Assembly: GCA_020850325.1 (NCBI GenBank)
Contig: JADZEW010000022.1
Location: 1 to 64,000, forward strand
DNA length: 64,000 nt
Reading direction: 5' to 3'
Source: Methanoregulaceae archaeon
GTDB lineage: Bacteria > Armatimonadota > Fimbriimonadia > Fimbriimonadales > Fimbriimonadaceae
Position numbers and translations under genes: made by a program. Of the stretch, positions 1 through 7,889 are shown piece after piece. Below the pieces are notes generated by a model, which saw nothing but the letters and a program-made list of their open reading frames with translations, was not told the origin of the DNA and searched no databases. How positions within the stretch are numbered: the first letter of the stretch is position 1; each line of letters opens with the position of its first letter.

Positions 1-142
1 AAGATAGCGTTCGACTCCCGCCGCGGACGACGCGTGCACACTCTCGCTATGGGCCTCGATTAGCCCAAGGGGAATCGTGCCTTCCCGCGTCGTTCCCGAC
101 TCGCAGTGTTTTACTAGGGGAAGGTGATCCACGCGTCGCGCC

Positions 143-1159
143 CTACCCCTTCGTCGCTCGCGCCAATCTTAAGAACCGTTCGGGCGAGTAGACCGCGGCG
201 TCGAGCGGCTTCCCCTTCGGCCAAACCAGAATCCCGGCCGGAGTGCGCCTAACCACCGAGCCAGCGGATAGATTCATCTGCACGCCGGTCTCAAAGTTCC
301 GCAGCGCCGGGCCAAGGTTGGTTTGGATGAGCCCCAGCGGCGGCCGCTCGCCATCGACGAGATTCACCTTGCCAGCGATCTCCGCGACCGGGCGCATCGA
401 GTCGGTGGGAATGTCGAACCGGACGATCCGGGTCTTGTTGTAGCTCGTCACTTCGCTGAGTAGCAGGGTGCGGCCCGAGAGCGCCATGCCCTCGGCAAGC
501 CCTTGCCCCTTGGGATCAAACGTAAACAGCTTCGAATCGAGCCCGAAACGAGCCACGCCCCACTCTGGCCCACGGCGGGTGAGCGTCACGATCGACTGCT
601 CGCCGATCATCAGCGACTCCGACGGCTTCAGGCCGAGCGAGAATCCGTCGAATCGGCCCACGAGTTCGGGCTTGGGTCGCTCGTGGCTCAAATCGACCTT
701 GGTCAGCACTTCGAGCCACGTCTTGCCGCTTTTCTCTAACCAGGCCAGCCAGAAGAAGACCTCGTTGCCGATTCGGCGCGACCCGATGAGCCGGTCGGCG
801 TCGCGCTTGCGGTCGCCCTTGGCGATCGCGACCTTGGTTTCTTCAATCTCGGCGGTCGTAAACAACCTCGGAGTGACGGCGACCTCGGGCAACCGGGTGT
901 GATAGGTGAAGGTGCCGTGGCGAATACTCAGACCGCGCGCGTCCCACACCGCGAACGCATCGTCTCTTCGATACGTGGTCTTGTCATCCGGCGGATCGGT
1001 TGGCAGTTCGAACGGCTCGCGATGCTCTTTCCCCAAGGCGCGAACGTAGAATCCGTTGGCCTCGACGATCAGCGCCGGGGTTTGAATCGGGGTAGTCTGC
1101 GCCCCCGGATTCTGGGCGGTTTGCGCGAGGGTCGCGCTGATGAGCAAGGTCGTGAGCAT
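143..1159 (-). CDS. Exported hypothetical protein
   Basis: I do not recognise this 338-residue protein. It begins with a short hydrophobic signal-like stretch (MLTTLLISATLAQTA), so export to the periplasm or beyond is likely. The rest is soluble, has no cysteines in obvious motifs and alternates short beta-type stretches with charged turns (for example RTLLLSEVTSYNKTRIVRF), which would suit a beta-propeller-like or beta-rich fold; that is inference. It is divergent from the small Cys protein at 1171, with only 11 bases between the two start codons, so their promoters must overlap. The ATG start is chosen because the signal peptide begins exactly there. Confidence 0.8.
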   Translation of the reverse strand: MLTTLLISATLAQTAQNPGAQTTPIQTPALIVEANGFYVRALGKEHREPFELPTDPPDDKTTYRRDDAFAVWDARGLSIRHGTFTYHTRLPEVAVTPRLFTTAEIEETKVAIAKGDRKRDADRLIGSRRIGNEVFFWLAWLEKSGKTWLEVLTKVDLSHERPKPELVGRFDGFSLGLKPSESLMIGEQSIVTLTRRGPEWGVARFGLDSKLFTFDPKGQGLAEGMALSGRTLLLSEVTSYNKTRIVRFDIPTDSMRPVAEIAGKVNLVDGERPPLGLIQTNLGPALRNFETGVQMNLSAGSVVRRTPAGILVWPKGKPLDAAVYSPERFLRLARATKG

Positions 1160-1170
1160 AGGTTTTTGAG

Positions 1171-1374
1171 ATGTACTGCCGAGATTGTGCCCGATTTAAT
1201 GAAGAGACGCGGGAGTGCCGCGATAAGAAGGTGAACCCCATCACGTGGGCCGAAGCGATCGATGTCGCGAACCTGCTGGGAGTCCGCGCGGTCTGTATGT
1301 TCAACGATCATCGCGAGCGGCTTGTTGCATCGCGACTGCCTCAAGCGACGCGGACGCCCGGCGCACGTCCGTAG
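1171..1374 (+). CDS. Small cysteine-containing protein
   Basis: A 67-residue product starts MYCRDCARFNEETREC, giving Cys at 3, 6 and 16 with a fourth near position 42. The CxxC pair plus two later Cys could bind zinc or an Fe-S cluster. The first 50 residues look like a real protein (helical segment NPITWAEAIDVANLLGVRAV), while the last 12 are basic and featureless. There is no good Shine-Dalgarno sequence and the start is 11 bases from a divergent gene. No family is recognised. It could be a chance ORF, but the Cys pattern and amphipathic helix argue for a gene. Confidence 0.55.
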   Translation: MYCRDCARFNEETRECRDKKVNPITWAEAIDVANLLGVRAVCMFNDHRERLVASRLPQATRTPGARP

Positions 1375-1417
1375 GTCTTGATCCCCGGCGGCCCAAGGCC
1401 GCAAGGTATCGTTTGCC

Positions 1418-2032
1418 ATGCGATGGATCGTGCTGGCAATGGGCCTGGGATGGGCCGCCTTGGCTTCGGCCGACCGAATCGTCTTCGTCCCGACGGGGAG
1501 CAAACTCCTCAAGAATATGATGCGGGTCGAGTTCCAAACCCAGCTGACGCGCAAGCGTGAAGACAACCGGGTCTATCTTGGCTACGGGCTGACCAAGGAG
1601 ATCGAAGCGGAGTTCGTCCTCGACCGTATTGCCCCCAATGCCCGCCTCGGCACGATGAACCTGAGCTACACGTACCTCGGGCCGATCATCGACACCTCTC
1701 CCGGAGTGACCGTGGGGGTCCAAGACATCATGGACCGCACCCGCGAAGGGCGGCTCTACTACATCGCCTTCACGTATCGGATGGGTCTCGATGGGCGCTA
1801 TAACTCGGGGGTGCCCCTCGAACTGACCCTCGGTGGCGGCTTCGGCGATCGGGGTGGCTTGTTCACGGGCGTCGTGATTCCGCTGACGTGGCAGTTCCGC
1901 GGGTTCGCCGAGCATGACTCGCGGCGCATCACGGCTGGCTTCGAGTTCCGCCCGATCCGTGGGGTGGGCCTGCGGCTGATGTGGCGCGATCGGGATCCGA
2001 TGGCGTCGGTTCGGTATGTGACGAGGTTCTAG
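1418..2032 (+). CDS. Exported beta-barrel-like hypothetical protein
   Basis: This 204-residue protein has a clear signal peptide (MRWIVLAMGLGWAALASA, cut likely after ASA). The mature part consists of alternating polar/hydrophobic strands rich in Gly, Tyr and Arg (VYLGYGLTKEIEAEFVL, GGGFGDRGGLFTGVVI) and ends in Phe (RYVTRF). A terminal aromatic residue and strand periodicity are typical of outer-membrane beta-barrels, so an outer-membrane location is likely but inferred. A TATCGT box ends 5 bases before the ATG, so the mRNA may be leaderless. It is convergent with the large DUF1080 gene; a repeat-containing gap lies between. Confidence 0.8.
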   Translation: MRWIVLAMGLGWAALASADRIVFVPTGSKLLKNMMRVEFQTQLTRKREDNRVYLGYGLTKEIEAEFVLDRIAPNARLGTMNLSYTYLGPIIDTSPGVTVGVQDIMDRTREGRLYYIAFTYRMGLDGRYNSGVPLELTLGGGFGDRGGLFTGVVIPLTWQFRGFAEHDSRRITAGFEFRPIRGVGLRLMWRDRDPMASVRYVTRF

Positions 2033-2041
2033 GAGCGCTCG

Positions 2042-2192
2042 TCGGATGTGGGATGTGGGATGTCGTTGATGTCCTGAGAATCTGCACATGTCGCGTATTG
2101 CGAGGGCACGAGTACATCCCTCGCCCACAAAAAGAGGTCGGCGGAATGATGGAGGACGCGGCTGGGTTTATCCAGCCACATCCCACATCCGA
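2042..2192. repeat. Inverted-repeat element in convergent gap
   Basis: A 17-bp perfect inverted repeat (TCGGATGTGGGATGTGG at 2042-2058, its complement at 2176-2192) brackets most of the gap between two convergent genes. A second repeat (2100-2130) sits inside it. A related inverted repeat with the same GGATGTGG core lies at 57969-58034, so this is a dispersed non-coding repeat family. No transposase is present. Confidence 0.7.
2100..2130 (+). repeat. Dispersed stem-loop repeat, copy 1
   Basis: GCGAGGG and CCCTCGC form a 7-bp stem around an 11-base loop, followed by CCACAA. Near-identical copies occur at 33189-33218 and 44668-44697, with an inverted, degenerate one at about 33239-33268. All are intergenic, as expected of a REP-like element. 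Confidence 0.7.
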
Positions 2193-2206
2193 TTCGCCCC
2201 ACTCGG

Positions 2207-5200
2207 CTACGGCCCCAGCTTGCGAATCCGAATCGTCCGATACGACACCACATCCCCGTGGTCCTGGAACGCGAGGTGCCCCTTCGGGATCTTGCCGTAC
2301 GTCGGCTTCGTCGCGAACTTCGCTTCGGCGACCAGCTTGTTCCACTCCTCGCTGCCGATGCGCATTTCGACGACCTTGACGTTGTTCAGCCAGTGCTCAA
2401 TGCGGTCTCCGTTGACGATGATGCGAGTCTCGTTCCAGCGCCCGCCCGGACGCACGACATCGACCGCCCGCGCCTTGATGCCGTAGATCGAGGCCGCCGA
2501 CGTGAGCGTGCTGCGACCGTCGGGGTGGAGGTCGTCGTCGAGGATCTGATACTCGGGGCCCGTGTACCAAACCACTTCTTGATCCTCGCTGACGCGGTAG
2601 AAGACGCCCGAGTTGCCTCCGGGCGCGACTCTCCACTCGAACCTCACCTCGAAGTTGTCGTACTGCTCCTTGGTTACGATGTCGCCGCCATAGGCACCAG
2701 CGGTGCGCGTGAGCGCGCCATCGACGACCTTCCAGATGCCGGGCAGCGTTTCTTGGCGGAAGCCGCGGAAGTTGTCCGTGCTCGTGCCGTCGAAGATCAT
2801 CTCAAAGCCGAGTTGCTTCTCTTCTGCGGTGAGCGTGTTCGGCATCGGCGGCGCGGTGGGCTTGCCCAAGCGGTTCAGAGGAATCTTGTTCAGCGTGTAC
2901 CAAGCCTCGGTGGTCCAAAGATCGCGGCCCGAGGCGGAGGGAAGCCCGCGATTGAGCCGCAGGTAGACGACGTGACCTTCCTTCAGCCCCTCGATCTCCA
3001 GGAACACGCGTCGTCGGTCGCTGGAGACGGTTGCGCTCTTGGCGGTCAGGGCGCGCTCATCGACCTTCGGTCCGCCGTATTCGACGGTGGGCACATAGCG
3101 CCACTGCTGGATCGTGTAATCCTCGACCGACGATCCCGCACCGGGGGCGAGCTGCTCGGTGAACTCAATCTCCATTCCATTGGTCATCGCGCGCACGGCG
3201 AGCATCTCGAACGTCGGCTTCTTGTTGAAGCTGAGTCGCTGGAGGCCGAACCGCTCTTTGCCTTCTTGGCCCCAGTTGCCGGTCGAGCCGATGCCGCCGA
3301 TGTAGAGCGCACCATCCGGACCCCACACGAGCCGATTAACGCCCGCTTCCAGGCCCTGGGTGAAGCGGAAGACGCTGCCCTGGAGCACGCCCTCGACCTC
3401 CTCCACATAGACCCGCTTGACGCCGCCGTGGGTGACGTCGCCGTGGATCATCTGGCCCAGGTAAGGGCCAGCGTTGAGCGATGTGGGCTGGCTGGGCGAG
3501 TTGCCGATCTCATTCTGCGACAGCCAGACGACGGGAGGCATCTCCGTCGTGTCCTTCTTGCCGACGGGATCGACCGATCGGTTGCCGTAGAACGCCCCTG
3601 GTTGGAACACCAACAGCTTCGATGCAGGGAGCCAGTCGCCTTGGTTATCCGTGATGAAGATGCGGTTCTTGAAGCCGCGGCCAATGCCGTTGGGCGTGCG
3701 CAGGCCGGAGGCGATCAGTTTGTAGTCGCCGGTCTTCGCGTCAATCTCGAGAACGTGTCCGCGCTCGGGATTTTGGGGAGACGTGCTCTTGCCGCCGGGG
3801 TCGATGGCGGTGGCGAGGTTCGCGTAGAACTTGTCGCCCTCGTTCACCAATCCGAAGGCGAACTCATGGAAGTTCGAGGTCACGCCCCAGCCGTTGGCGA
3901 CCGCGAAATACTCGTCGATGATCTCGTCGCCATTCTTGTCCTTGAGCAGCGTCAGTTCCTGCTTTTGGAGCACATAGATCTGCCCACGGACGACCTTCAG
4001 CCCCAGCGGCTCGGCGAGGCCCGCCGCGATCCGTTTGACTTTGATGTTGTTTGGCTTGGGGTCGCGCACGCCGTCGAGGATGTAGACCGCGCCATCGGGG
4101 TCCCACGTACACACCACGAGCCGGCCGTCGGGCAGGAAGTCCATGCCGCCCACGCGAGGCTTGAAGTCGGCGGGACGGACGGTTTCCAGGTCAAACGAAG
4201 GGTGGACCCCGGTCAGCGGAACGCCGTCGCCGGGCCGGTAACGGCGGTTCGGGTCAAAGACTGCCTTACGCCCTGGCGCGGTAACGCGCACCTCGCCTGC
4301 CGGGGTGGTGAACACGCTCGCCGGGATCACGACGAACTCGGTCTTGCCGGGCGGCATCCACTCGAGCTTCAGTTCCTCGCCGCCCCCACTCTCAAAGAAC
4401 TCGATCTCAAAGGGATGCTCGCCCGCCGAGAGACGGAACTTGCCCTCCTTACCCTCTTCCGCGCCGTGCAGACCGTCGTGGTTGACGATCACCTCGTCAC
4501 GAATCGAGAACTTCGAGCCGTCGTCCGAGCTTAGGCGGAAGGCGTAGTCGCCGGGTTCGGTGATGTTGAGGAAGCCCGAGAGCTTGGCGTAGAACTGGTC
4601 CGGTTCCGGCGAGCCAAAGTCGGCGTTGCTCTTGAGGTCGATGTTCGGGATGACCTTCGAGGTGTTCGGGGTCTGGCCCGCCATCAGGCGCGGGATCGAC
4701 GACAGATCGGCACCGATCCAATACACCCTGAGGGAGACGCCGGCTTCTCGGGGTGGACCTTGCGGCAATACGGATTCCGGCTCGGGCTGGGATGACGGAC
4801 CGCGAGGCGTGGTCTCCTCCTCGGCCGTGTCAAGAGGAATCTCCTGGGAGGGCGCTGCTCCGTCAGCGCCTCCGACTCTGGCTCCGACGGAGCGGAGCCC
4901 TCCCGTCTCGAGGCCGTGAACCTTGATCGTGATCGTGGTCAGATCGCCGAGGTTCAACAGCCCCTCTTGGAACGTATGTCCAGCAACGGTCTTGGTGCCC
5001 TTCACCTCGAACTTCGTTGGATCGCTGATGCCTCCCTCGGGGGCCAGCATCCGCAGAGTCAACTTCTGGCCGCGGCGCTCGCGCACGCGAAACTGCCGCG
5101 AAAGGCGCAGGCTGCCATCGGCGTCGGCCACGACTTCCGGCTGCTCTTCGATCCAGAGATCGCGAAGACCCTCGCGGCGGACGCGATACTGCAGGATGAC

Positions 5201-5554
5201 GCCGCCCCGCTCGAAGCGGTAGCCCTTGAACTCGGGTTCGACGCTCTTGCCCGAGAGCGACCACACCGGCGCATCCACGATGCCGGGGATGAGCGGCGCG
5301 CCGATCGAGGTCGGCTGGGGGCCGTGGGCGGAGGTGTACACCGCGCCATCGAACTTGACCCCGCCCTTCCAGGCGCGATAAAGTCCGCAGTTGGTTGCGT
5401 CATAGGCAACCCAAAGATCGGTGTGGAGCGCGAGCGTGAGCATCCGGGCGCGATCGTCGAGCACGGATCGGAACGCCCAAATGTCTCGGGGCCGCTCGGG
5501 GCCCTGGAGCACCGTCAAAGCAAGTAGGGAAGCCAACATCATCGGCGTGAGCAT
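2207..5554 (-). CDS. Exported PA14 / beta-propeller / DUF1080 protein
   Basis: A 1115-residue exported protein with signal peptide MLTPMMLASLLALTVLQG. After an N-terminal region of about 240 residues comes a Pro/Glu-rich linker, then a PA14 carbohydrate-binding-type domain (about 275-415; GFLNITEPGDYAFRLSSDDG), then a sorbosone/glucose-dehydrogenase-like beta-propeller (about 440-800; GGMDFLPDGRLVVCTWD). The last 200 residues are a DUF1080 / 3-keto-disaccharide hydrolase domain (FEMIFDGTSTDNFRGFR, NSGVFYRVSED, WNETRIIVNGDRIEHWLN). The combination suggests a periplasmic or surface enzyme for oxidised or complex sugars. This fits the adjacent sialidase-like gene, which is divergent from it. The linker between N-terminal region and PA14 is encoded by a palindromic repeat (4847-4903), suggesting insertion of mobile repeat DNA without breaking the frame. 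Substrate is unknown. Confidence 0.88.
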   Translation of the reverse strand: MLTPMMLASLLALTVLQGPERPRDIWAFRSVLDDRARMLTLALHTDLWVAYDATNCGLYRAWKGGVKFDGAVYTSAHGPQPTSIGAPLIPGIVDAPVWSLSGKSVEPEFKGYRFERGGVILQYRVRREGLRDLWIEEQPEVVADADGSLRLSRQFRVRERRGQKLTLRMLAPEGGISDPTKFEVKGTKTVAGHTFQEGLLNLGDLTTITIKVHGLETGGLRSVGARVGGADGAAPSQEIPLDTAEEETTPRGPSSQPEPESVLPQGPPREAGVSLRVYWIGADLSSIPRLMAGQTPNTSKVIPNIDLKSNADFGSPEPDQFYAKLSGFLNITEPGDYAFRLSSDDGSKFSIRDEVIVNHDGLHGAEEGKEGKFRLSAGEHPFEIEFFESGGGEELKLEWMPPGKTEFVVIPASVFTTPAGEVRVTAPGRKAVFDPNRRYRPGDGVPLTGVHPSFDLETVRPADFKPRVGGMDFLPDGRLVVCTWDPDGAVYILDGVRDPKPNNIKVKRIAAGLAEPLGLKVVRGQIYVLQKQELTLLKDKNGDEIIDEYFAVANGWGVTSNFHEFAFGLVNEGDKFYANLATAIDPGGKSTSPQNPERGHVLEIDAKTGDYKLIASGLRTPNGIGRGFKNRIFITDNQGDWLPASKLLVFQPGAFYGNRSVDPVGKKDTTEMPPVVWLSQNEIGNSPSQPTSLNAGPYLGQMIHGDVTHGGVKRVYVEEVEGVLQGSVFRFTQGLEAGVNRLVWGPDGALYIGGIGSTGNWGQEGKERFGLQRLSFNKKPTFEMLAVRAMTNGMEIEFTEQLAPGAGSSVEDYTIQQWRYVPTVEYGGPKVDERALTAKSATVSSDRRRVFLEIEGLKEGHVVYLRLNRGLPSASGRDLWTTEAWYTLNKIPLNRLGKPTAPPMPNTLTAEEKQLGFEMIFDGTSTDNFRGFRQETLPGIWKVVDGALTRTAGAYGGDIVTKEQYDNFEVRFEWRVAPGGNSGVFYRVSEDQEVVWYTGPEYQILDDDLHPDGRSTLTSAASIYGIKARAVDVVRPGGRWNETRIIVNGDRIEHWLNNVKVVEMRIGSEEWNKLVAEAKFATKPTYGKIPKGHLAFQDHGDVVSYRTIRIRKLGP
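4847..4903. repeat. Palindromic element inside a coding region
   Basis: Two 18-bp arms (4847-4864 and 4886-4903) are complementary at 16 of 18 positions around a 21-base loop. The element lies inside the PA14/DUF1080 gene and encodes part of its low-complexity linker (GARVGGADGAAPS). It looks like a REP-type repeat that landed in frame. Confidence 0.6.
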
Positions 5555-5579
5555 AGCCGATTCAGGCTGATTCCGACCC

Positions 5580-5609
5580 TTGCGCGAGCCTTGAGATCGC
5601 GGGCAGAAT
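5580..5609 (+). promoter_or_regulatory. Candidate promoter of sialidase-like gene
   Basis: TTGCGC (5580-5585), an 18-base spacer and CAGAAT (5604-5609) precede the GTG start at 5616 by 6 bases. If used, the mRNA would be leaderless. Confidence 0.35.
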
Positions 5610-5615
5610 GGGGTT

Positions 5616-6680
5616 GTGTTGGCCTCCCTCGCTATGCTCGTTGTTTCCGAAGATGTCTTTGTCAGCGGGTTGCTTCAGCCCGGTGAGCCCTATGCTGTGT
5701 ACCGGATTCCCGCTCTGGCAACCACGAAGCGGGGCACGATCCTCGCGTTTGCCGAGGGGCGAAAGACGGAGGGAGACCAGTCGTCGAACGACCTGGTCTT
5801 GAAGCGACAGGAGCGAGGCAAAGCGTGGGGACCGCTGCAGGTGCTGGCCGACGAAGGCGAGGACTCGCTGAACAACCCCTGTGTGACCATCGACCGCCAC
5901 GGAAGAATCTGGCTGATGTTCCAGCGGTATCCCGCAGGCCGTTCAGAATATCGCGCTCCAACCGGGCGAGAAGGCGAGGGCATCTGTCGCACGTACGTGA
6001 TGTTCTCGGATGATGACGGACGGCGCTGGTCCGAGCCTCGCGACCTCACCCGTGATCTTAAACCCGGCTGGGCGCGGACCGTCGCTTCCGGGCCGGGGAT
6101 GGGGTTGGAGATTCAACAGGGGCGCCACAAGGGAAGGCTGGTGGTCCCGTTCAACATGGGCGACGCCTCCGGCTGGCGGGTGTACGCCGCAATATCGGAC
6201 GATAGCGGCGAGACCTGGCGGATGGGCGACATGGCCCCACGATTGCCGGGGACCCAGCCGAACGAGGTGCAGTTCGTCGAACTGTCGGACGGCCGGCTGA
6301 TGATGAATGCGCGCAATCAGGCGGCGGTTCGCCAGCGGCTGGTCGCGCTCAGCGAGGACGGAGGCATGACCTGGTCCACGCCCACGCCAGACCCGAACCT
6401 GATCGACCCGGTCTGCATGGGTGCGATTGTACGCGCGGCTCCCGGTGTGCTTGCGTTCTCGAACCCGAACCACCCGCAACAGCGGGTTAACGGCACGCTT
6501 CGATTCTCGTTCGATGAGGGAAAGACCTGGCCGCAGTCGGTCACGATCGCCCCGGGATCCTTCGCGTACTCGGTCCTTGCACGGTTGCCCGACGGCCAAC
6601 TCGGTTGTCTCTACGAAGTGCAGGAAAGCGGTGCGTACCGTATCCGGTTGTCTCGATTCCCGATTCCACGTTCAGAGTGA
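5616..6680 (+). CDS. Sialidase-like exo-glycosidase (BNR repeats)
   Basis: A 354-residue protein of the sialidase/neuraminidase superfamily (six-bladed propeller). The family hallmark near the N terminus is present as YRIPAL (the F/YRIP arginine of the arginine triad). It is followed by four Asp-boxes of the S-x-D-x-G-x-T/R-W type: SDDDGRRW, SDDSGETW, SEDGGMTW and SFDEGKTW. Other features expected of the family are EGR (after ILAFAEGRK) and late Arg and Tyr residues. The GTG start gives only a weak hydrophobic N terminus (LASLAMLVV), so export is uncertain. Substrate could be sialic acid or another sugar. It is divergent from the PA14/DUF1080 gene and likely works with it in glycan breakdown. 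Confidence 0.9.
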   Translation: MLASLAMLVVSEDVFVSGLLQPGEPYAVYRIPALATTKRGTILAFAEGRKTEGDQSSNDLVLKRQERGKAWGPLQVLADEGEDSLNNPCVTIDRHGRIWLMFQRYPAGRSEYRAPTGREGEGICRTYVMFSDDDGRRWSEPRDLTRDLKPGWARTVASGPGMGLEIQQGRHKGRLVVPFNMGDASGWRVYAAISDDSGETWRMGDMAPRLPGTQPNEVQFVELSDGRLMMNARNQAAVRQRLVALSEDGGMTWSTPTPDPNLIDPVCMGAIVRAAPGVLAFSNPNHPQQRVNGTLRFSFDEGKTWPQSVTIAPGSFAYSVLARLPDGQLGCLYEVQESGAYRIRLSRFPIPRSE

Positions 6681-6706
6681 GGAGACGGTCCAGGACCGCG
6701 CTTCCC

Positions 6707-6735
6707 TTGACCCTCGCGCGCGGTTGGAGTATCAT
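6707..6735 (+). promoter_or_regulatory. Promoter of the tRNA-Gly pair
   Basis: TTGACC (6707-6712), a 17-base spacer and TATCAT (6730-6735) stand 12 bases before the first tRNA. This is a good sigma-70-type promoter and shows that TATCAT acts as a -10 box in this genome. Confidence 0.7.
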
Positions 6736-6747
6736 CTTACGGAGAGA

Positions 6748-6821
6748 GCGGGCGTAGCTTAATGGTAAAGCTCCAGCCTTCCAAGCTGATCACGCGGGTT
6801 CGATTCCCGCCGCCCGCTCCA
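6748..6821 (+). tRNA. tRNA-Gly (anticodon TCC)
   Basis: A full cloverleaf: acceptor GCGGGCG/CGCCCGC, anticodon loop CTTCCAA giving TCC (reads GGA/GGG), T-arm GGGTTCGATTCCC, and an encoded 3' CCA. Confidence 0.95.
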
Positions 6822-6839
6822 AATCTGACAGTCGGGAAC

Positions 6840-6914
6840 GCGGGCGTAGTTCAATGGTAGAGCGCGACCTTCCCAAGGTTGATGTTGAGGGTTCGAATCC
6901 CTTCGCCCGCTCCA
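6840..6914 (+). tRNA. tRNA-Gly (anticodon CCC)
   Basis: The same acceptor stem as its neighbour, anticodon stem CGACC/GGTTG with loop TTCCCAA giving CCC (reads GGG), T-arm GGGTTCGAATCCC and encoded CCA. It is 18 bases after the first tRNA-Gly and probably co-transcribed with it. Confidence 0.95.
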
Positions 6915-6919
6915 ACTCC

Positions 6920-7777
6920 TTACTTTGATCGGGGATGCGCCCGATCCACCGCGGTCTTCAACCGCTCGATACTCAAGTGCGTGTAGATTTGGGTCGTCGC
7001 TAGACTCTCGTGTCCCAGCAACTGCTGCACGGTCTTGAGGTCAGCCCCGCCATCCAGCAAGTGCGTCGCGAACGAGTGCCGTAACGTGTGCGGCGTTACG
7101 CCGGGCGGCAATCCGCAACTGCGCGCCCATCTCTTGACGACGTTTTGAAGCGTTCGTGAAGTGATCCGTCCGCCCCGATCGTTGGTAAAGAGCGGCTCGG
7201 GTGTGAGGTTTGACGGTTTGCGTTCCTGGGCAACGTACGCTTCAAGCGATTCGCGGCATGCCGTCCCAAACAAGGTCATGCGTTCCTTGTTCCCCTTGCC
7301 GCGCACGCGCACCGTGCCCTCCTTAAGATCGAAATCTCCGATGTTCACGGCAACGACCTCGGAAGCCCGCAATCCCGCGGCGTACATCAGTTCGAGCATC
7401 GCGCGATCGCGCCGTGGCGTTCGGCCGACATCCGACTGATCGAGCAGGTCGTTAGTCTCGAGGGCACTGATTGCCTTGGGCAATCGCCGCCTGCGGATGG
7501 GAGCTTCCACGGACTCGGTGGGATCGTGATCGATCTGCCCGACGGCTCGAAGATACTTCACAAACGTGCGGACTGCAGAGAGCTTCCGCGCTCGGGTGAC
7601 CGGCGAGGTGCCGTACTCGCGCAGATACTTGCGCACCCGGTCGGGTTTCAGGTCACTCAGACTCGGGGCAATGCCGGCGAGTTGGCTGAGATCGACCGCA
7701 TAGGCGCGCACGGTGTGCGACGACCTGCGCGATGCCAGGTGGTCGAGGAACGCTTGAATCTGCGTGTCCAGGTCCAT
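6920..7777 (-). CDS. xerC: Tyrosine recombinase XerC/XerD
   Basis: A 285-residue tyrosine recombinase. Residues 1-85 form the SAM-like N-terminal core-binding domain (FLDHLASRRSSHTVRAYAVD). The catalytic half carries the family residues: Arg in AAGLRASEV, the Lys-containing beta-hairpin (VRVRGKGNKER), HTLRHSFATHLL (H-x-x-R), GHESLATTQIYTH with the second His and the nucleophile Tyr. Length and motifs match XerC/XerD, which resolves chromosome dimers at dif. C versus D cannot be decided from sequence alone. It lies between the tRNA-Gly pair and the tandem paralogue array, transcribed away from the array. This is a housekeeping gene rather than a phage integrase, as no phage genes or att repeats are seen. 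Confidence 0.92.
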   Translation of the reverse strand: MDLDTQIQAFLDHLASRRSSHTVRAYAVDLSQLAGIAPSLSDLKPDRVRKYLREYGTSPVTRARKLSAVRTFVKYLRAVGQIDHDPTESVEAPIRRRRLPKAISALETNDLLDQSDVGRTPRRDRAMLELMYAAGLRASEVVAVNIGDFDLKEGTVRVRGKGNKERMTLFGTACRESLEAYVAQERKPSNLTPEPLFTNDRGGRITSRTLQNVVKRWARSCGLPPGVTPHTLRHSFATHLLDGGADLKTVQQLLGHESLATTQIYTHLSIERLKTAVDRAHPRSK

Positions 7778-7816
7778 CGGTTGATTTGACGCGTTTCACC
7801 GTTCGTTCGGTGCGTG

Positions 7817-7846
7817 TTGGCAATTCTGGAACTTGTTTGCTATCAT
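7817..7846 (+). promoter_or_regulatory. Promoter of array paralogue 1
   Basis: TTGGCA (7817-7822), an 18-base spacer and TATCAT (7841-7846). The -10 box begins 49 bases before the ATG; the same box begins exactly 50 bases before the start in six other paralogues. Confidence 0.6.
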
Positions 7847-7889
7847 GCAACCCGCGTGCCCGCGAGGTGCGCGTTTCAAGGGGGATCAC

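Noticed and set aside
1-142. Possible gene end or RNA at the window start
   Set aside because: No frame, stem-loop or tRNA-like structure could be supported in these bases.
2258-4534. 758-residue ORF on the plus strand
   Set aside because: Antisense shadow of the 1115-residue PA14/DUF1080 gene; it has no recognisable motif and the minus strand has clear domains.
6748-7777. tRNA-borne integrated island with XerC/D as integrase
   Set aside because: No direct repeat of a tRNA 3' end was found downstream and the recombinase looks like a housekeeping XerC/D.
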